DNA of 64,000 nt from Hemerocallis citrina (taxonomy: Eukaryota > Streptophyta > Magnoliopsida > Asparagales > Asphodelaceae), in contig JACEHZ010000588.1 of assembly GCA_017893485.1 (NCBI GenBank), positions 310,001 through 374,000 on the forward strand, given 5' to 3'. The notes beneath the pieces are model-generated. The model worked only from the letters and a program-made list of their open reading frames with translations, was not told where the DNA came from and did no database searches. Both the position numbers and the translations under genes were made by a program. Shown here in pieces: positions 11,930 to 23,338 of this stretch (positions are counted from its first letter, which is position 1; every line of letters begins with the position of its first letter).

Positions 11930-12093
11930 ATTGCTTGAATTATTCATAAAATTTATCTTTCATTATTCATAAAATTTATATACCATTACCTTCACTTAAA
12001 TTTATATACCATTACCTTCACTTAAATTTATATACCATTACCATTACCTTCACTTAAATACGTGCCGTACGCACGTCCCACGGGCAATCCTAG
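11930..12093 (+). mobile_element. Short tandem repeats ending in a Helitron-like 3' terminus
   Basis: Three to four copies of a unit containing AAATTTATATACCATTACCTTCACTT occupy about 11945-12057. They are followed by a hairpin (ACGTGCCGTACGCACGT), CCCACGGGCAATC and CTAG at 12090-12093, next to a T. This matches the 3' end of the complete Helitron at 39963-40333. The matching 5' end was not found, so only the terminus is claimed. Confidence 0.5.
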
Positions 12094-12430
12094 TCCTCAC
12101 ATACAATCCAGAAAACTCATTCTCACAATCTCTTAAAAGTTCACAATTTCACAATTCTACAAAATGTACCACCTACAAAATATTCAAGCTTCAAGTGTAC
12201 CACCTACAAAATCTTCAAGCTTCAAGCCTTCACTGAACCTACAAAATCTTCAAGCTTCAGGATACAAAATCTTCATCTTCACTGAACCTACAAAATCTTC
12301 ATCTTGAAGCTACAAAATCTACAAAATCTTCAAGCTTCAATCCAGAAAGCTTCAAGCTTCAAGTGTACCACCTACAAAATCTTCACTGAACCTACAAAAT
12401 GTTCACAATTTCACAATCTCAAGTATTAGG
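12094..12430. repeat. CTACAAAATCTTCAAGCTTC irregular repeats
   Basis: About a dozen imperfect copies of ACCTACAAAATCTTCAAGCTTCA, some truncated, fill this stretch. The unit contains the palindrome GAAGCTTC. No coding signal is seen. Confidence 0.7.
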
Positions 12431-14298
12431 AAAACATAATAGATTTTAAAAAATTTTGACAGAACCTCCCCTAAAATATTAGCCCTTTTTACAGAAATTC
12501 CTTACGGAATTCTGCTAACAATTAAATATATGACATCACACGCAATAAATATAAATCCTCCCCAGGCTCAACCGAGCAACATCACACAGGCAACATATAT
12601 ATGGCTCTGGGGGAAAAAATCAGAATATAATGCAAGATACAAAATAAAAACCAAAAATTCTTTTGAAAATGTAATAATTTTTTTGAAAAACCTTCGAAAA
12701 ACATTTAAAAAACCAAACACAGAACCCAATACTCCACAAAATTGCGGGTACGGGTATTAACATAACTATATTATACCATTATTATATACAGTTACTTACA
12801 TCATCTCCAAAAATGCTAAATATTATAATTTTTACAACCTCCACCATACTAAACACCAACCAACTATTTTCTTCTAACTATCCATGTTACCTAGTTCATA
12901 TCTAAAATTTAAATTTAGTTAATCAACCTTAAAGTAAAACTCTTCTATCTCAGAAACTGGATCTAAAAAACATTTGCAATTGACAATTCTCACCTTTTTG
13001 AAGAGAAAAAACTAAGGTGTGCAGACAGCTCCAAATGCACGGGCAACTTCTTGAGACTGAATGAGAAGGATAGTAAAGGTAAATAACTTCATTTTTCAAC
13101 ATGTATGACATTATGAATAGTTAAGTTTTAACGATAAGTTTGTGAATAGAAGAAATATTGAAGATAGGTTCTGAGCATATTAAAACTCTATGACATTATG
13201 AAAATGAAATGCGTAGTAATTTGATTAGGAATCTCATGCATAACTTATATCTTCTAATGAAAACTGAATCTTATGCAAACAGATGGCAAGTTTCAATTTT
13301 GAGATTACTTATTTAGACACATGTAAAGAAAGATTCTTAAAAATAAAAATTAAACAAAACATCCAAATAGAAACAGAGATATGGTAGAAGTGACAATACT
13401 AAAAAACAAATGTAGTGAGATCAGGGTAAGCCTTATATTGACCTAGAAAACAAATACCTAAAATGCAAATCAAATGCCTTATCTACTCCATGGGTACCGA
13501 GTTGCATATCAATTTAGTGTTGGCTTATCTCTAAATTTTCCTTCATGAAAGTATAGGTTGAGCATAAAAAAGAAACATCCTAAAATCCAGTAACATCATC
13601 AACTTTTGCCATAATATCCTAAAAAAAATCCAGTAACATCCTAGACTTCAACTTTTGTTGCGCAATGTGTTCCCCATCAGTTATTTATAAAATATCTACA
13701 ATCATAAATAGACATCCCGATATATAACACAACACCAACATCTAACATTTGAAACCAGTGTAAGTTATACTACTTTATTTTGTTGATTTTTCATTAATGA
13801 AGCGACGACGCTATCATCTTTTTTATCAAAAAAAAAAAAACTGTTGAAACCATGCCTCTTGCATATGCCATAATCTAGTGCTTGAAACAGACATGTATAA
13901 TCTAAGTCTGGTTTCTCTTTAGACTACATCTGTGGTGTACCATAATTAAACTTCCTTACCCAATGGAAAAAAAGAAAAAGGAATAAAATAACTTATTTTT
14001 CAAAGGATATTTGAAGGCTACGTTTGTCTAAGATCAATTTTTAAAGGCAGTATCTCCCAGGGATTAAATGTTTTTTTTGTTTCCCACTAATACCAAGGTG
14101 TATTATAGCTATATACTGACCAAGAACGCCAAAGTCCAGAACAATTTAAGTTAATCACTTAGTTGAAAGTGAAGATAATATCAGATCCACTAACCAATAT
14201 AGCAAGGGAGCATTAATAAAATAACTTATCATCAGCAGCTTAATTTTGTAGGCGATTAGCTAAATAATGAGGAAGTATAGAGGAGATTTATTACTCAC
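12431..14298. other. AT-rich unique DNA, probably captured intron sequence
   Basis: About 1.9 kb with no recognised gene. It lies on the 3' side of the captured VHS exon in the minus-strand Helitron orientation, so it may be intron sequence of the same captured gene. A pyrimidine-rich run followed by CAG on the minus strand near 13060 looks like an acceptor, but the short reading after it (SQEVARAFGAV) was not identified. Confidence 0.35.
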
Positions 14299-14355
14299 AG
14301 AGAGGGTGAGCAGCTGTATTCTGGGATTTTTACTTCCTAATCGCCTCTTCAATAC
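14299..14355 (-). pseudogene. Captured VHS-domain exon, 19 codons (TOM1-like family)
   Basis: A 57-bp exon with good splice sites on the minus strand: CTTCTCAAG before it and GTGAGTAA after it. It reads VLKRRLGSKNPRIQLLTLS in one frame with no stop. The motif K-R-L-G-S-K-N-P-x-x-Q-L-L is typical of helix 2-3 of the VHS domain in plant TOM1-like (TOL) ubiquitin adaptors of the endosomal pathway. The other exons of such a gene were not found nearby, so this is a fragment carried by the Helitron. Confidence 0.65.
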
Positions 14356-14589
14356 CTTGAGAAGCAAATAAAAAAAGGTTAAAAAGGGCAAATCAAACAG
14401 ATATAGAATTATTTATCGGATAATAGTAATGTACATAGCATAAAAAGATGAAACGAAAGCAAACGATATCGAAAATGAAAATCATTCCAATATAGAATTC
14501 ACTTGGGAAGCTAAAGTAATTAAATTATGAAGTAGTCGATGTTTGAAGCAACAAAACCAACATGTCGATCGTCTACTATCTGACAACAT

Positions 14590-14880
14590 ACTTGAGCATA
14601 CAAATGAAAATGAAAATCCAGTGTATAAATAATCCAGTGTATAAATAATCCTAAGGTTGAGCAAAATTGAGCATACAAATGAGCAAGTGGTGAAATCCAG
14701 TGTAACATCCTAAGGTTGAGCAACGTACATCCTCTGTAAAATCCTAAGGTTGAGCAAAATTGAGCATACAAAATTGAGCATACAAATGTAACATCCAGTG
14801 TAAAATCCAGTGTAACATCCTAAGGTTGAGCAAAATTGAGCATACAAATGAAAATCCAGTGTATAAATAATCAAAACACC
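14590..14880. repeat. Irregular repeats around CCTAAGGTTGAGCAAAATTGAG
   Basis: Five to six imperfect copies of a segment with ATCCAGTGTAA, CCTAAGGTTGAGCAAAATTG and AGCATACAAATG. Overlapping open frames in this stretch repeat with the unit and are not genes. Confidence 0.75.
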
Positions 14881-15910
14881 ATCAAAATTAACTTCACCCA
14901 ATCCACTGGAATTTCCTTCCGATACCCAATCAAGAATACAATTGGAGCTAAAAAAAAACTTCACCCCTCAAAAAAAGACTACATCTGTTGTGAGGTGAAA
15001 TCGATGGAGAGATTTTGTATACCTGAGAGGTGAAATCAATGCTTGAGGCGACGGGTCTGTGCTTGAAGCGACGGGAAATCGATCGGCTTGTGATGGGTCT
15101 GTGCTTGGCTGTCGATGCTTGAGACGGGTAATCGATCGGCTTGTGACTGTCGACGCAGAGACGGCGGCGGTGGGAAGCGACGATCGGGAGGTGGGCTGAT
15201 CGGGAGGGGGGGCGCTGATCGGAAGGGAGGAAGGAGGGAGAGAGTGAGAGCGGCGATGGCGATGGGTCTGTGCTTGAAGCGACGGGAAATCGAGAGCGGT
15301 GAGAGCGGCGATGGCGATCGGCTTGTGATGGGTCTGTCGGGTGGAGGTGAGAGGTCGGGTGGAGGTGAGAGATCGGGAAGAGGGAGAGAGTGAGAGAGCA
15401 GGAGAAATAGAGAGAGAACGGGGAGATAGGGAGAGGGAGACAGTGAGAGAGAGAGAGTGGGCGGGAGAAAGAGGGAGATAAGGAGTTTTTTTGTTTTAAT
15501 GGAAAAAAGAGAGAGAGTGTGTGTGTATTTGAATTTGGGGAGTTTGAAATTTGGGCGGGAAAATATGTTTTGTGAGAGTAGATCTGGTCCATTGATTTTG
15601 GGATAGATTGAATGTGAGCCACCTGATAGCTTTCTTTGTGTTTTATTATATAGATAATATACAAATCTATTCATTCACAACAAGCCATTTGCAAAACAAA
15701 ATTTATTCATATAAAGGAACATTACAAACTGGCAATAACATATTGTTTGAAGAAACATAGAAAATTGTACATGATCCGCATGCTAGTTGACATTACAAAG
15801 TCATCCTTTGATACTCTATTTTTAAATTGAAATTAATTTAGTATACAAGTACATGCTCGCTTTCTTCTCGAATTGGAAGGAAGGACTGCTGACTCTGCCT
15901 TTTTTTGAAT

Positions 15911-16229
15911 GCATAAGTAGCCAGTTGTACCCCCTGCATACAATTTCGTTCACTACTATTACACAGAGGTAAAAATTCTCCGCTTCGTCGGATAGAGTAG
16001 TAGTGGGTGTAACCGTATATTCAAAGTACTTAACGACTTCTTGACACGCACTCCTCATATTCGTACTGTTTGTTGCACGATTGTGAGGTGTGCATGCCAA
16101 GAAGTCGAAAAGTACCATGAATACACCGTGACACCCACAACTACTCCGTCCGACGAAAGCAGAGAATTTCTACACTGTGTAACAATAGAGGACGAATGTG
16201 TATGAAAGGCGGACAATTGCTACTTATGC
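15911..16229. repeat. Fold-back repeat, copy 1 (about 320 bp)
   Basis: A near-perfect palindrome running from GCATAAGTAGC to GCTACTTATGC. The arms are about 150 bases and contain GGGTGTAACCGTATATTC and, inverted, GAATACACCGTGACACCC. The centre lies near 16060-16075. The minus-strand open frame over it reflects the arms. Confidence 0.85.
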
Positions 16230-16427
16230 AAACACATCTAAAAGCTAAAAAAATAGAAGACTAAGGAAAACACTGTGGGGAAAAAAAGGCAGAGCCAGCG
16301 GCCCTTCCCTCCCGCTTGAGAGAAACCTAGCATGCACTTGTACACTGTAACAAGTCTCTCTGCTCCTGCATTTCCATACACAAGAACTATTGTAGGCGAC
16401 CATCCTTGAACTCAAGAGGCCTTGAAT

Positions 16428-16751
16428 GCATAAATAGCCAGTTGCACCCCCTGCATACAAGACCCGTTCTCTATTGTTACACAGAATGCAAAAATCCTCT
16501 GCTTTCGTCGGCCGGAGTAGTAGTGGGTGTAACCGTATATTCGAAGTACTTAACGACTTCTTGACACGCACTCCTCATATTCGTGATATTTGTGGCACGA
16601 TTGTGAGGTGTGCATGCCAAGAAGTCGAAAAGTACAATGAATACACCGTGACACCCACCACTACTCCGTCCGACGAAAGCAGAGAATTTTTGTATTCTGT
16701 GTAACAATAGAGAACGAACTTGTATGAAAGGCGTACAGTTGCTACTTATGC
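16428..16751. repeat. Fold-back repeat, copy 2
   Basis: The same palindrome as at 15911-16229, with the inner arms TCTGCTTTCGTCGG and CCGACGAAAGCAGAG. Mirror-image 76-residue frames on opposite strands (16474-16707) show how symmetrical the arms are; they are not proteins. Confidence 0.85.
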
Positions 16752-17420
16752 AAACACATCTAAAAGCTAAAAAAATAGAAGACTAAGAAAAGCATTGTGG
16801 AAAAAAAATAGATAGAGCCAGCGGCCCTCCCAACCGCTTGAGAGAAACCGAGCATGCACTTGTACACTGAAATAAGTCATCTCTACTCCTGCATCTTCAT
16901 ACACAAAAACAATTGTAGGCGACCATCCTTGAACTCAAATTTCGTCTACAACTCAAACTTCTTCCTCCCTATTAGGAAGAAAAAAAAGGTCTTCAAGAGA
17001 AGAAGAGAACATTGATTCCTCATATTTTTGAAGAGAAGTAGAGAAAATTGAAGCCTCTCATTTGAGTTCTCTTGAAGAGAAGAAGAGTAGACTCGTTTGA
17101 AGCCTTGATGAGTATAACTCTCTCAGTTATAGGCAAGGAAAAAGAAAGAGGGGAGCATGATATGATAGCCCACTTGGGTTTCTCACTGCTCATCAATAGG
17201 TAATGGATGGATCAACACAAGGAGAAGGCAATATGGATCACTGCTCATCAATAGGTAATGGATATGGGTCTCTCAGTTATAGACAAGGAATACTGAAACA
17301 TGAAGAAGAAGAAGACATTTGTGATAAACTTTGTTAGTCAACAAAGACATGATACAATTCTCGAAAAAAGAGCAGCAAGGACAGCAATTGTCTGGAGTCA
17401 ATGTGTGTAAATTACACCTG
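16752..17420. other. Spacer with GAAGAG-rich segments
   Basis: The DNA after the fold-back repeat is similar to 19920-20470: both have GAAGAGAAGAAGAG stretches, then GTTAGTCAACAAAGACATGATAC. No coding signal is seen. It marks the start of a large internal duplication in MULE-A. Confidence 0.6.
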
Positions 17421-18731
17421 GTTAACCCGTTGTTGGTGACAACGGATTAATTACATTAAACCCGTTAATACCAATAATGGGTTAAGTGTACTTGATCCTG
17501 TTCCAGAACTTGGTCTGTACATGATGAACCACTGCCAATCTTGGTCAATTTAATCCGTTGTTACCGATAACGGGTTACGCTGAAGAAGATCGTTGTCACC
17601 AACGACGGGTTAAGCACATTTATATTGGCAGAAGTTTATGGCTACTTGCAGAAGTAGATGCCGAAATATACGTTAACTTAAACCGTTATATACGATAACG
17701 GGTTAAGTACTTGTAACCCGTTATCGTCAATAACGGGTTAAGTGTACCTAAATTGGTAGTACTCATAATTATTAACTCGCATGTAAAATAGACAGTCATA
17801 ACGGGTTAAGTGTACCTAAATTGGTAGTACTCATATTCGTATTCATTAAATACGTTAATATTTGTAGTTGAGAGATGATAGGTAATAAGTTTCCAGTAAA
17901 GAGTTTATAGATATTTAAGTTCTATCATTAATCACGTACGCCTCTCCACTCTTTACGTACATTTCCTTCTGAACTCTACAAAATAGACAGTCATATGTGT
18001 GTGATTTGTTTTTTGATATTTTTTTTTAATTTCTTGGCTAGCCACGTAACTAACCAATATAAAATTGACCACATCAAACGGATATTCAAATTAACACAAA
18101 TTTATTAAAATTGACCACATCCCACATGTACACTATACGAGGGAAAAACCACATGTAGACTCTCTAATGTGGGTACATGGGGCATGCACTTATTGTGGAA
18201 GTCAAATATAGATGTGGGGATCTACAAATATGAACCGAATTAACCAAAACAAAACACATGCAATGACCAATAACCCTAGTCTTAACCTAACCCTAACCCT
18301 AACCCTACTTTAACCTAACCCTAACCCTCGCTACAAAAAACCCCGTAATTTAATTTTTTTTACTTTCACAAGACTTAATATGGTAACAAATTTAGAGTGG
18401 TTAGTTAGGGGAGAATAAATGGATAATTATAAAAATAATAAACAATTTATGGACATATGAATGTCACCTTACACAGTTCAGGAGACAGTTCTCGCAAAGA
18501 GTTAAGAGAAATTTTTAGAAAACCCAAAATTAGCTCAACACCTTAAACCGTTATTCACGAGAACGGGTTAACTAACCTTTACCCGTTGTTCCCAAGAACG
18601 GGTTAAGTACTTAGATTTTTGGGAGTATAATTTGAAAACTTAGATAGGGCCCTGGTAATAATACTCTACATAACCCGTTCTTGCGAAGGACGGGTTAAGT
18701 TAAGTTAACACGTTATTCCCAAGAACGGGTT
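17421..18731. repeat. AACCCGTT hairpin cluster with TTAGGG-like block
   Basis: Inverted pairs of TTAACCCGTT and AACGGGTTAA occur near 17421-17474, 17553-17612, 17683-17745, 18545-18606 and 18671-18731. Between them, 18283-18329 is a run of CCCTAA hexamers mixed with CCTTAA/CCTAA. The segment 18200-18780 recurs with few changes at about 22157-22740. Confidence 0.85.
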
Positions 18732-18789
18732 AGGTACAGTGATATTAGCAGGACTTTGATCTATATTAGCAGAACTATACCAAGACTTG

Positions 18790-18940
18790 GTTTGTACCAA
18801 GACTAGGTTTTTTCCCAACCGTAAGCGATACGCGGCTGTATCTCACGAACCGTGAGTCGAAACTCACTTCTACAAGTTCGTTTGGCTTCTCGTAGGTGAC
18901 ACCAACAAAATCGCAAAGTTTCGTATTTTTTGGGACACCA
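18790..18940. repeat. Isolated copy of the MULE-A subterminal repeat
   Basis: GATACGCGGCTGTATCTCACGAACCGTGAGTCGAAACTCACTTCTACAAGTT and the following TAGGTGACACCAAC segment match the right-TIR units, but here they lie in the element's middle, next to the third fold-back repeat. The adjacent open frames are repeat-derived. Confidence 0.75.
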
Positions 18941-19170
18941 ACAAGTTGGACATATTTTCGTTTGTTGATACATATACAAGATATTGCATTCACAACAGGC
19001 AATTTGCAAAACCAAAATTTATTCATATAAAGAAACATTACAAACTGGCACTAACATATTGTTTGAAGATACAGAAAATTGAAGTTGAAATAAAAAAACA
19101 CATACAAGTGCATGCTCGCTTTCTTCTCGGAAGTGGAAGGAAGGACTGTTGACTCTGCCTTTTTTTGATT

Positions 19171-19494
19171 GCATAAGTAGCCAGTTGTACCCCCTGCATA
19201 CAATTTCGTTCTCTACTGTTATACAGAATGTAAAAATCCTCGGCTTCCTTCGAAACTTAGTAGTAGTGGGTGTAACCGTATATTAAAGGTACTTAACGAC
19301 TTCTTGGCACGCACTCCTCATATTCGTACTATTTGTTGCACGATTGTGAGGTGTGCATGCCAAGAAGTCGAAAAGTACCATGAATACACGGTGACACCCA
19401 CCACTACTCCGTCCGACGAAAGCCGAGAATTTCTACATTCTGTGTAACAATAGGGAACGAATGTGTATGAAAGGCGTACAGTTGCTACATATGC
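19171..19494. repeat. Fold-back repeat, copy 3
   Basis: The same palindrome as at 15911 and 16428. It starts GCATAAGTAGCCAGTTG and ends GCTACATATGC. Confidence 0.85.
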
Positions 19495-19608
19495 AAACAC
19501 ACCCGGTCTTGCTAAAAAAATAGAAGACTAAAGAAACGAACACTGTGGGGAAAAAAAAGGCAGAGCCAGCGGCCCTCCCTACCGCTTGAGAGAAACCGAG
19601 CATGCACT

Positions 19609-19918
19609 TGTACCCCCTGCATACAAGACCCGTTCTCTACTGTTATACAGAATGTAAAAATCCTCTGCTTTCGTCGGCCGGAGTAGTAGTGGGTGTAACC
19701 GTATATTCAAAGTACTTAACGACTTCTTGACACGCACTCCTCATAATCGTGATATTTGTGGCACGATTGTGAGGTGTGCATGCCAAGAAGTCGAAAAGTA
19801 CCATGAATACACCGTGACACCCACCACTACTCCGTCCGGCGAAAGCAGAGAATTCTTACATTCTATGTAACAATAGAGAACGAATGTGTATGAAAGGCGT
19901 ACAAATGCTACTTATGCT
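19609..19918. repeat. Fold-back repeat, copy 4, left arm shortened
   Basis: The left arm begins at TGTACCCCCTGCATAC, missing the outer GCATAAGTAGC bases. The right arm continues to TGCTACTTATGC. The inner palindrome is intact. Confidence 0.82.
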
Positions 19919-20488
19919 AACACATGTAAAAGCTAACAAATTAGAAGACTAAGAGAAACACTGTGGAAAAATGGGTAGAGCCGCAGCCATTCTCTAATCT
20001 TGAGCTTTGTCTTCTACAACTTCAGCTTCAGCTTCAGCTTTGTCTTCCCTATTGGGAAGAAAAGATGGGTCTTGAAGAGAAGAGGAGAACATTGATTACA
20101 CCTGGTTGCAAACAGTTAGAAGAGAAGAGGAGATCACTTATGAAGAATGAGGAGACTCCATTTGAGTTCTCCGAATAGAAGGAGAGGAGACTCCTTCTTG
20201 AAGAGAAGAAGATCAAAGGTCCCTCATATAGATGGCTAACAAAATTAAGTGGGGAGCATGATAGGACCAAAGATTGTAGAGAGGGTTGTTGCTAAATAGA
20301 GAATGGATCAGCACAAAACGGATGATGATGGTTGGATTAAACATAAATAAAAGTTCACAAGATGAAATTACCTGTTAGTCAACGAAGTTCTGATACATTA
20401 TTTGAAAAACGAGCAGCAAGGACAACAATTGTCCCCACCAAATTGATACACATCTCAACTTGTACAGTGTCTGTAAATTAGCCCTGGT

Positions 20489-21051
20489 TAACCCGTTATT
20501 GGTGATAACGGGTTAAATACAACTAACCCGTTCTGGGCAACGACGGTTTAAGTACTTGTGAACTTCTGGCCATATACTTTAACTTAACCCGTTAATGATG
20601 ATAACGGGTTAAGTACTTGAACCCGTGATCGTCAGTAACGGGTTAGGTGTACCTAAATCAGTTGTACTTGCCTTCTGTTCACAAGTACAAATATTAAGTA
20701 CGTAGCTGGGAGGTGATAGATAAATCCAGACGCCTCTCCACTGTGGAGTTTATAGATATTTAAGTTCTATCATTAATCGCATACGTCTCTCCACTCTTTA
20801 CGTACATTGCCTTCTGAACTCTACAAAAATAGACAACCATATGTATGTTTTTTTTTTAATAATTTGTTTAATTCCATTCCTATCCACATAACTAACCAAT
20901 ATAAAATTGATATCATCAAACGAATATTAAAAAAAACACAAATTAATTTGTATTTTGGTTCGTAAAAAACAATAAGAAAATGTTGTAGGTTAGGGTTAGG
21001 GGTTAGTCTAGGGTTAATAGGGTTAGGGTTAGGGGTTAGGGTTAGGGTTGG
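20489..21051. repeat. Second AACCCGTT cluster and inverted TTAGGG-like block
   Basis: Hairpin pairs lie at about 20489-20520 and 20584-20650. The stretch 20985-21051 carries GGGTTA repeats (TTAGGG and GGGGTTA variants), in inverted orientation relative to the blocks at 18283 and 22235. Confidence 0.82.
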
Positions 21052-21174
21052 AGTCTCCACTCAACGACTTCTTTCGTAGCAGGCACTTTCAACTCTGCCA
21101 TCTTTTACCAGAAATGACAATACAAATCTGTTTTCCACTGTCTGTGCAAAAAATCCCCTGTTTAATAAATGGGG

Positions 21175-21800
21175 GAAAATCCACATGTGGATTTCCACAT
21201 GTAGCCGTTATGGAAAAGCTACATGTGGAGAGGTAAAAAAACATTTAGATACCACATGTAGGCTTTTACATGTGTAAAAAAATATTTAGATCTCCACATG
21301 TAGCCTACATGGGGAAAAAATCACGTGTAGATCCCCACATGTAGCCTATGTGGGGAAAAAGTACACATGTAGATCCCACATGTAGCCTATATATTGGAAA
21401 CCACATGTGCAAAAAAACCACATATAGATCTCATGTAGATCCCCACATGTAGCCTATATGGGGAAAATCACATGTGATGATGATGGTATCCCTAATGAAG
21501 AGATATGAAACGGTAGAATCTCTGCTACAACTTACAGTTTGTAAGACTGATAAACCTGTTAGTGTTCCATATATCTTACAGTTCCCTTCAGGAGAAAGAG
21601 GCTGCTTGCCAAAGCTGACAGAATTGTGTATCTAGCTTGCCAAAGCTGACAGAATTGTGTATCTAGCTTGCCAAAGCTGACAGAAACCACATGTAGACTC
21701 TCACCTCTGCTTGTCTTCATAGTAGAACAAGTTCAATATTAGAAAAACCACATGTAGATCCCACATGTAGCCCATATGGGGGAAAAATCACATGTAGATC
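21175..21800. repeat. ACATGTAG array and 31-bp triplicate
   Basis: More than 15 copies of CCACATGTAG or its complement CTACATGT occur, spaced irregularly, often as ATCCCCACATGTAGCCTATATGGGG. A separate triplet of about 31 bases (GCTTGCCAAAGCTGACAGAA) repeats at 21609-21688. A small ACATGTAG cluster also lies at 18120-18190. No gene is seen from 21800 to 22150. Confidence 0.75.
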
Positions 21801-22156
21801 CTAAAATCCACGTACAAGAAGACCAATAACGGGTTTGGATCAACACTGATGATAATGGTATTCCTAATGGAAAAGCCCCTCTGTGTTATTAGAGCGCAAT
21901 GCCACCAGATCTAATATAGATGACTAACAAAAACTGGATCGGATCATACGTGCGGGCACGAGTTCACATGTAGTAGCACAATAAGTGCATGTGGGAGAAG
22001 ATATATTTGATTGACTGATGGATCCCTGGATTCATTAGAACCGAAATTTAGAATGGCCTGTTAATGTGCTACATGTTTTAAGATACAAGTTAACGGCTCA
22101 TACTAACAAAAACAAGATACTTGCCATGTTTTACATGTGGTTCCACATGTTACGAA

Positions 22157-22960
22157 GTCAAATATAGATGTGGGGATCCACAAATATGAACCGAATTAAC
22201 CAAAACAAAACACATGCACTTACCACTATCCCTATCTTAACCTAACCCTAACCCTAACCCGACACTAACCCTACCTTAACCTAACCTTAACCCTCGGTAC
22301 AAAAAACTGCGTAATATAATTTTTTTACTTTCACAAAACTTATTATGGTAACAAATTTAGAGTGGTTAGTTACGGGAGAATAAATGGAAATTAATAAAAA
22401 TAATAAACAATTTACGGGCATATTAATGTCACCTTGCACACTTCTGGAGACAGTTCTCGCAAAGAGCGAAGAGAAATTTTTAGAAAACCCAAAATTTATT
22501 GAACACCTTAAACCGTTATTCACGATAACGGGTTAAGTTACCTTAAGCCGTTATTCCCAAGGATGGGTTAAGTACTTCGATTTTTGGCAGTATAATTTGA
22601 AAACTTCGAGAGGCCCCTGGCAATAACACTCTAAATAACCCGTTCTTGCGAAGAACGGATTAAGTTAACTTAACACGTTATTAATAAGAACGGGTTAAGT
22701 ACATCGATATTGGCAGTACTTTAGCTGTAGGAATTAAATGTCTGCCAATATCGCTATACCTAAGCCGTTGTCATGAAGAACGGGTTAAGGCAATCTAACC
22801 CGTTGTTATCAGTGACGGATTAAGTTGAACCATATTAGCAGAACTATACCAAGGCTTGGTCTGTAGGCTTCCAAACGACTGTCAATATTTCTCTACCTAA
22901 CCCGTCCTTCTTGATAACGGGTTAAGCTAATTAACCCGTTATCCTGAATAACGGGTTAAG
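22157..22960. repeat. Third AACCCGTT cluster with TTAGGG-like block
   Basis: A duplicate of 18200-18780 followed by extra hairpin pairs at about 22762-22815 and 22898-22949. The CCCTAA-type block is at 22235-22293. Confidence 0.82.
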
Positions 22961-23338
22961 AATATACAATTTTTCAGCAGTTAAGTTCTTGTTTTGGGTG
23001 GTGTACATTTTTCGTGATACACAAACGACTTCATCAAATATTCTTCACAGATTCACAAACGAAGGCACAACACAGTAAATAATACAACAGCTATCTTCAC
23101 AATAAAGTTGAAGGCGTACAAATGTCCAATAACGACCAACCACTTAATTACTTTAAATAAATGTAATATTCAAATATTTACACCAAAAATTTACATATCA
23201 GGATGCAAATGGTCAAAAGACATTTAATTACAATTGAAGGCGTTCTCGTCTTTGGCCTGCAGACCACGCCCCAAAAATCACCTACAACAGTTTATCAACG
23301 TAGAAACAAACAATATGTTAGTTACTGCAGTAACCAAA
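22961..23338. other. Spacer downstream of the PMD gene
   Basis: AT-rich DNA after the PMD stop codon in the minus direction. It probably contains the gene's 3' UTR. No other feature is recognised. Confidence 0.5.

Larger units (their letters stand above)
14299..15654 (-). mobile_element. Truncated Helitron with a captured gene fragment
   Basis: Read on the minus strand, it starts at 15654 with TCTATATAATAAAACACAAA after an A. This is the same 5' terminus as the Helitrons at 39963, 49515 and 61273. The family's first 150 bases follow (GGACCAGATCTACTCTCACA region). Then comes foreign GC/CT-rich sequence (about 15010-15480) that resembles a plant 5' UTR with a donor-like CTCAG/GTATAC at its end, and further on a VHS-domain exon. 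No matching 3' hairpin was found to the left, so the listed left limit is only the last supported captured exon. Confidence 0.6.

Noticed and set aside
14948..15674. Two overlapping minus-strand open frames of 238 and 212 residues rich in Ser, Pro, Leu and Arg
   Set aside because: They come from a CT-rich, repeat-containing 5'UTR-like stretch and the Helitron end. Both frames are open because of composition, and no domain is visible.
16474..16707. Mirror-image 76-residue frames on both strands
   Set aside because: They are the two arms of a fold-back repeat translated in opposite directions.
18283..18329. A real chromosome end or telomere
   Set aside because: The repeats are short, degenerate and lie inside a transposon with both TIRs present; internal blocks only.
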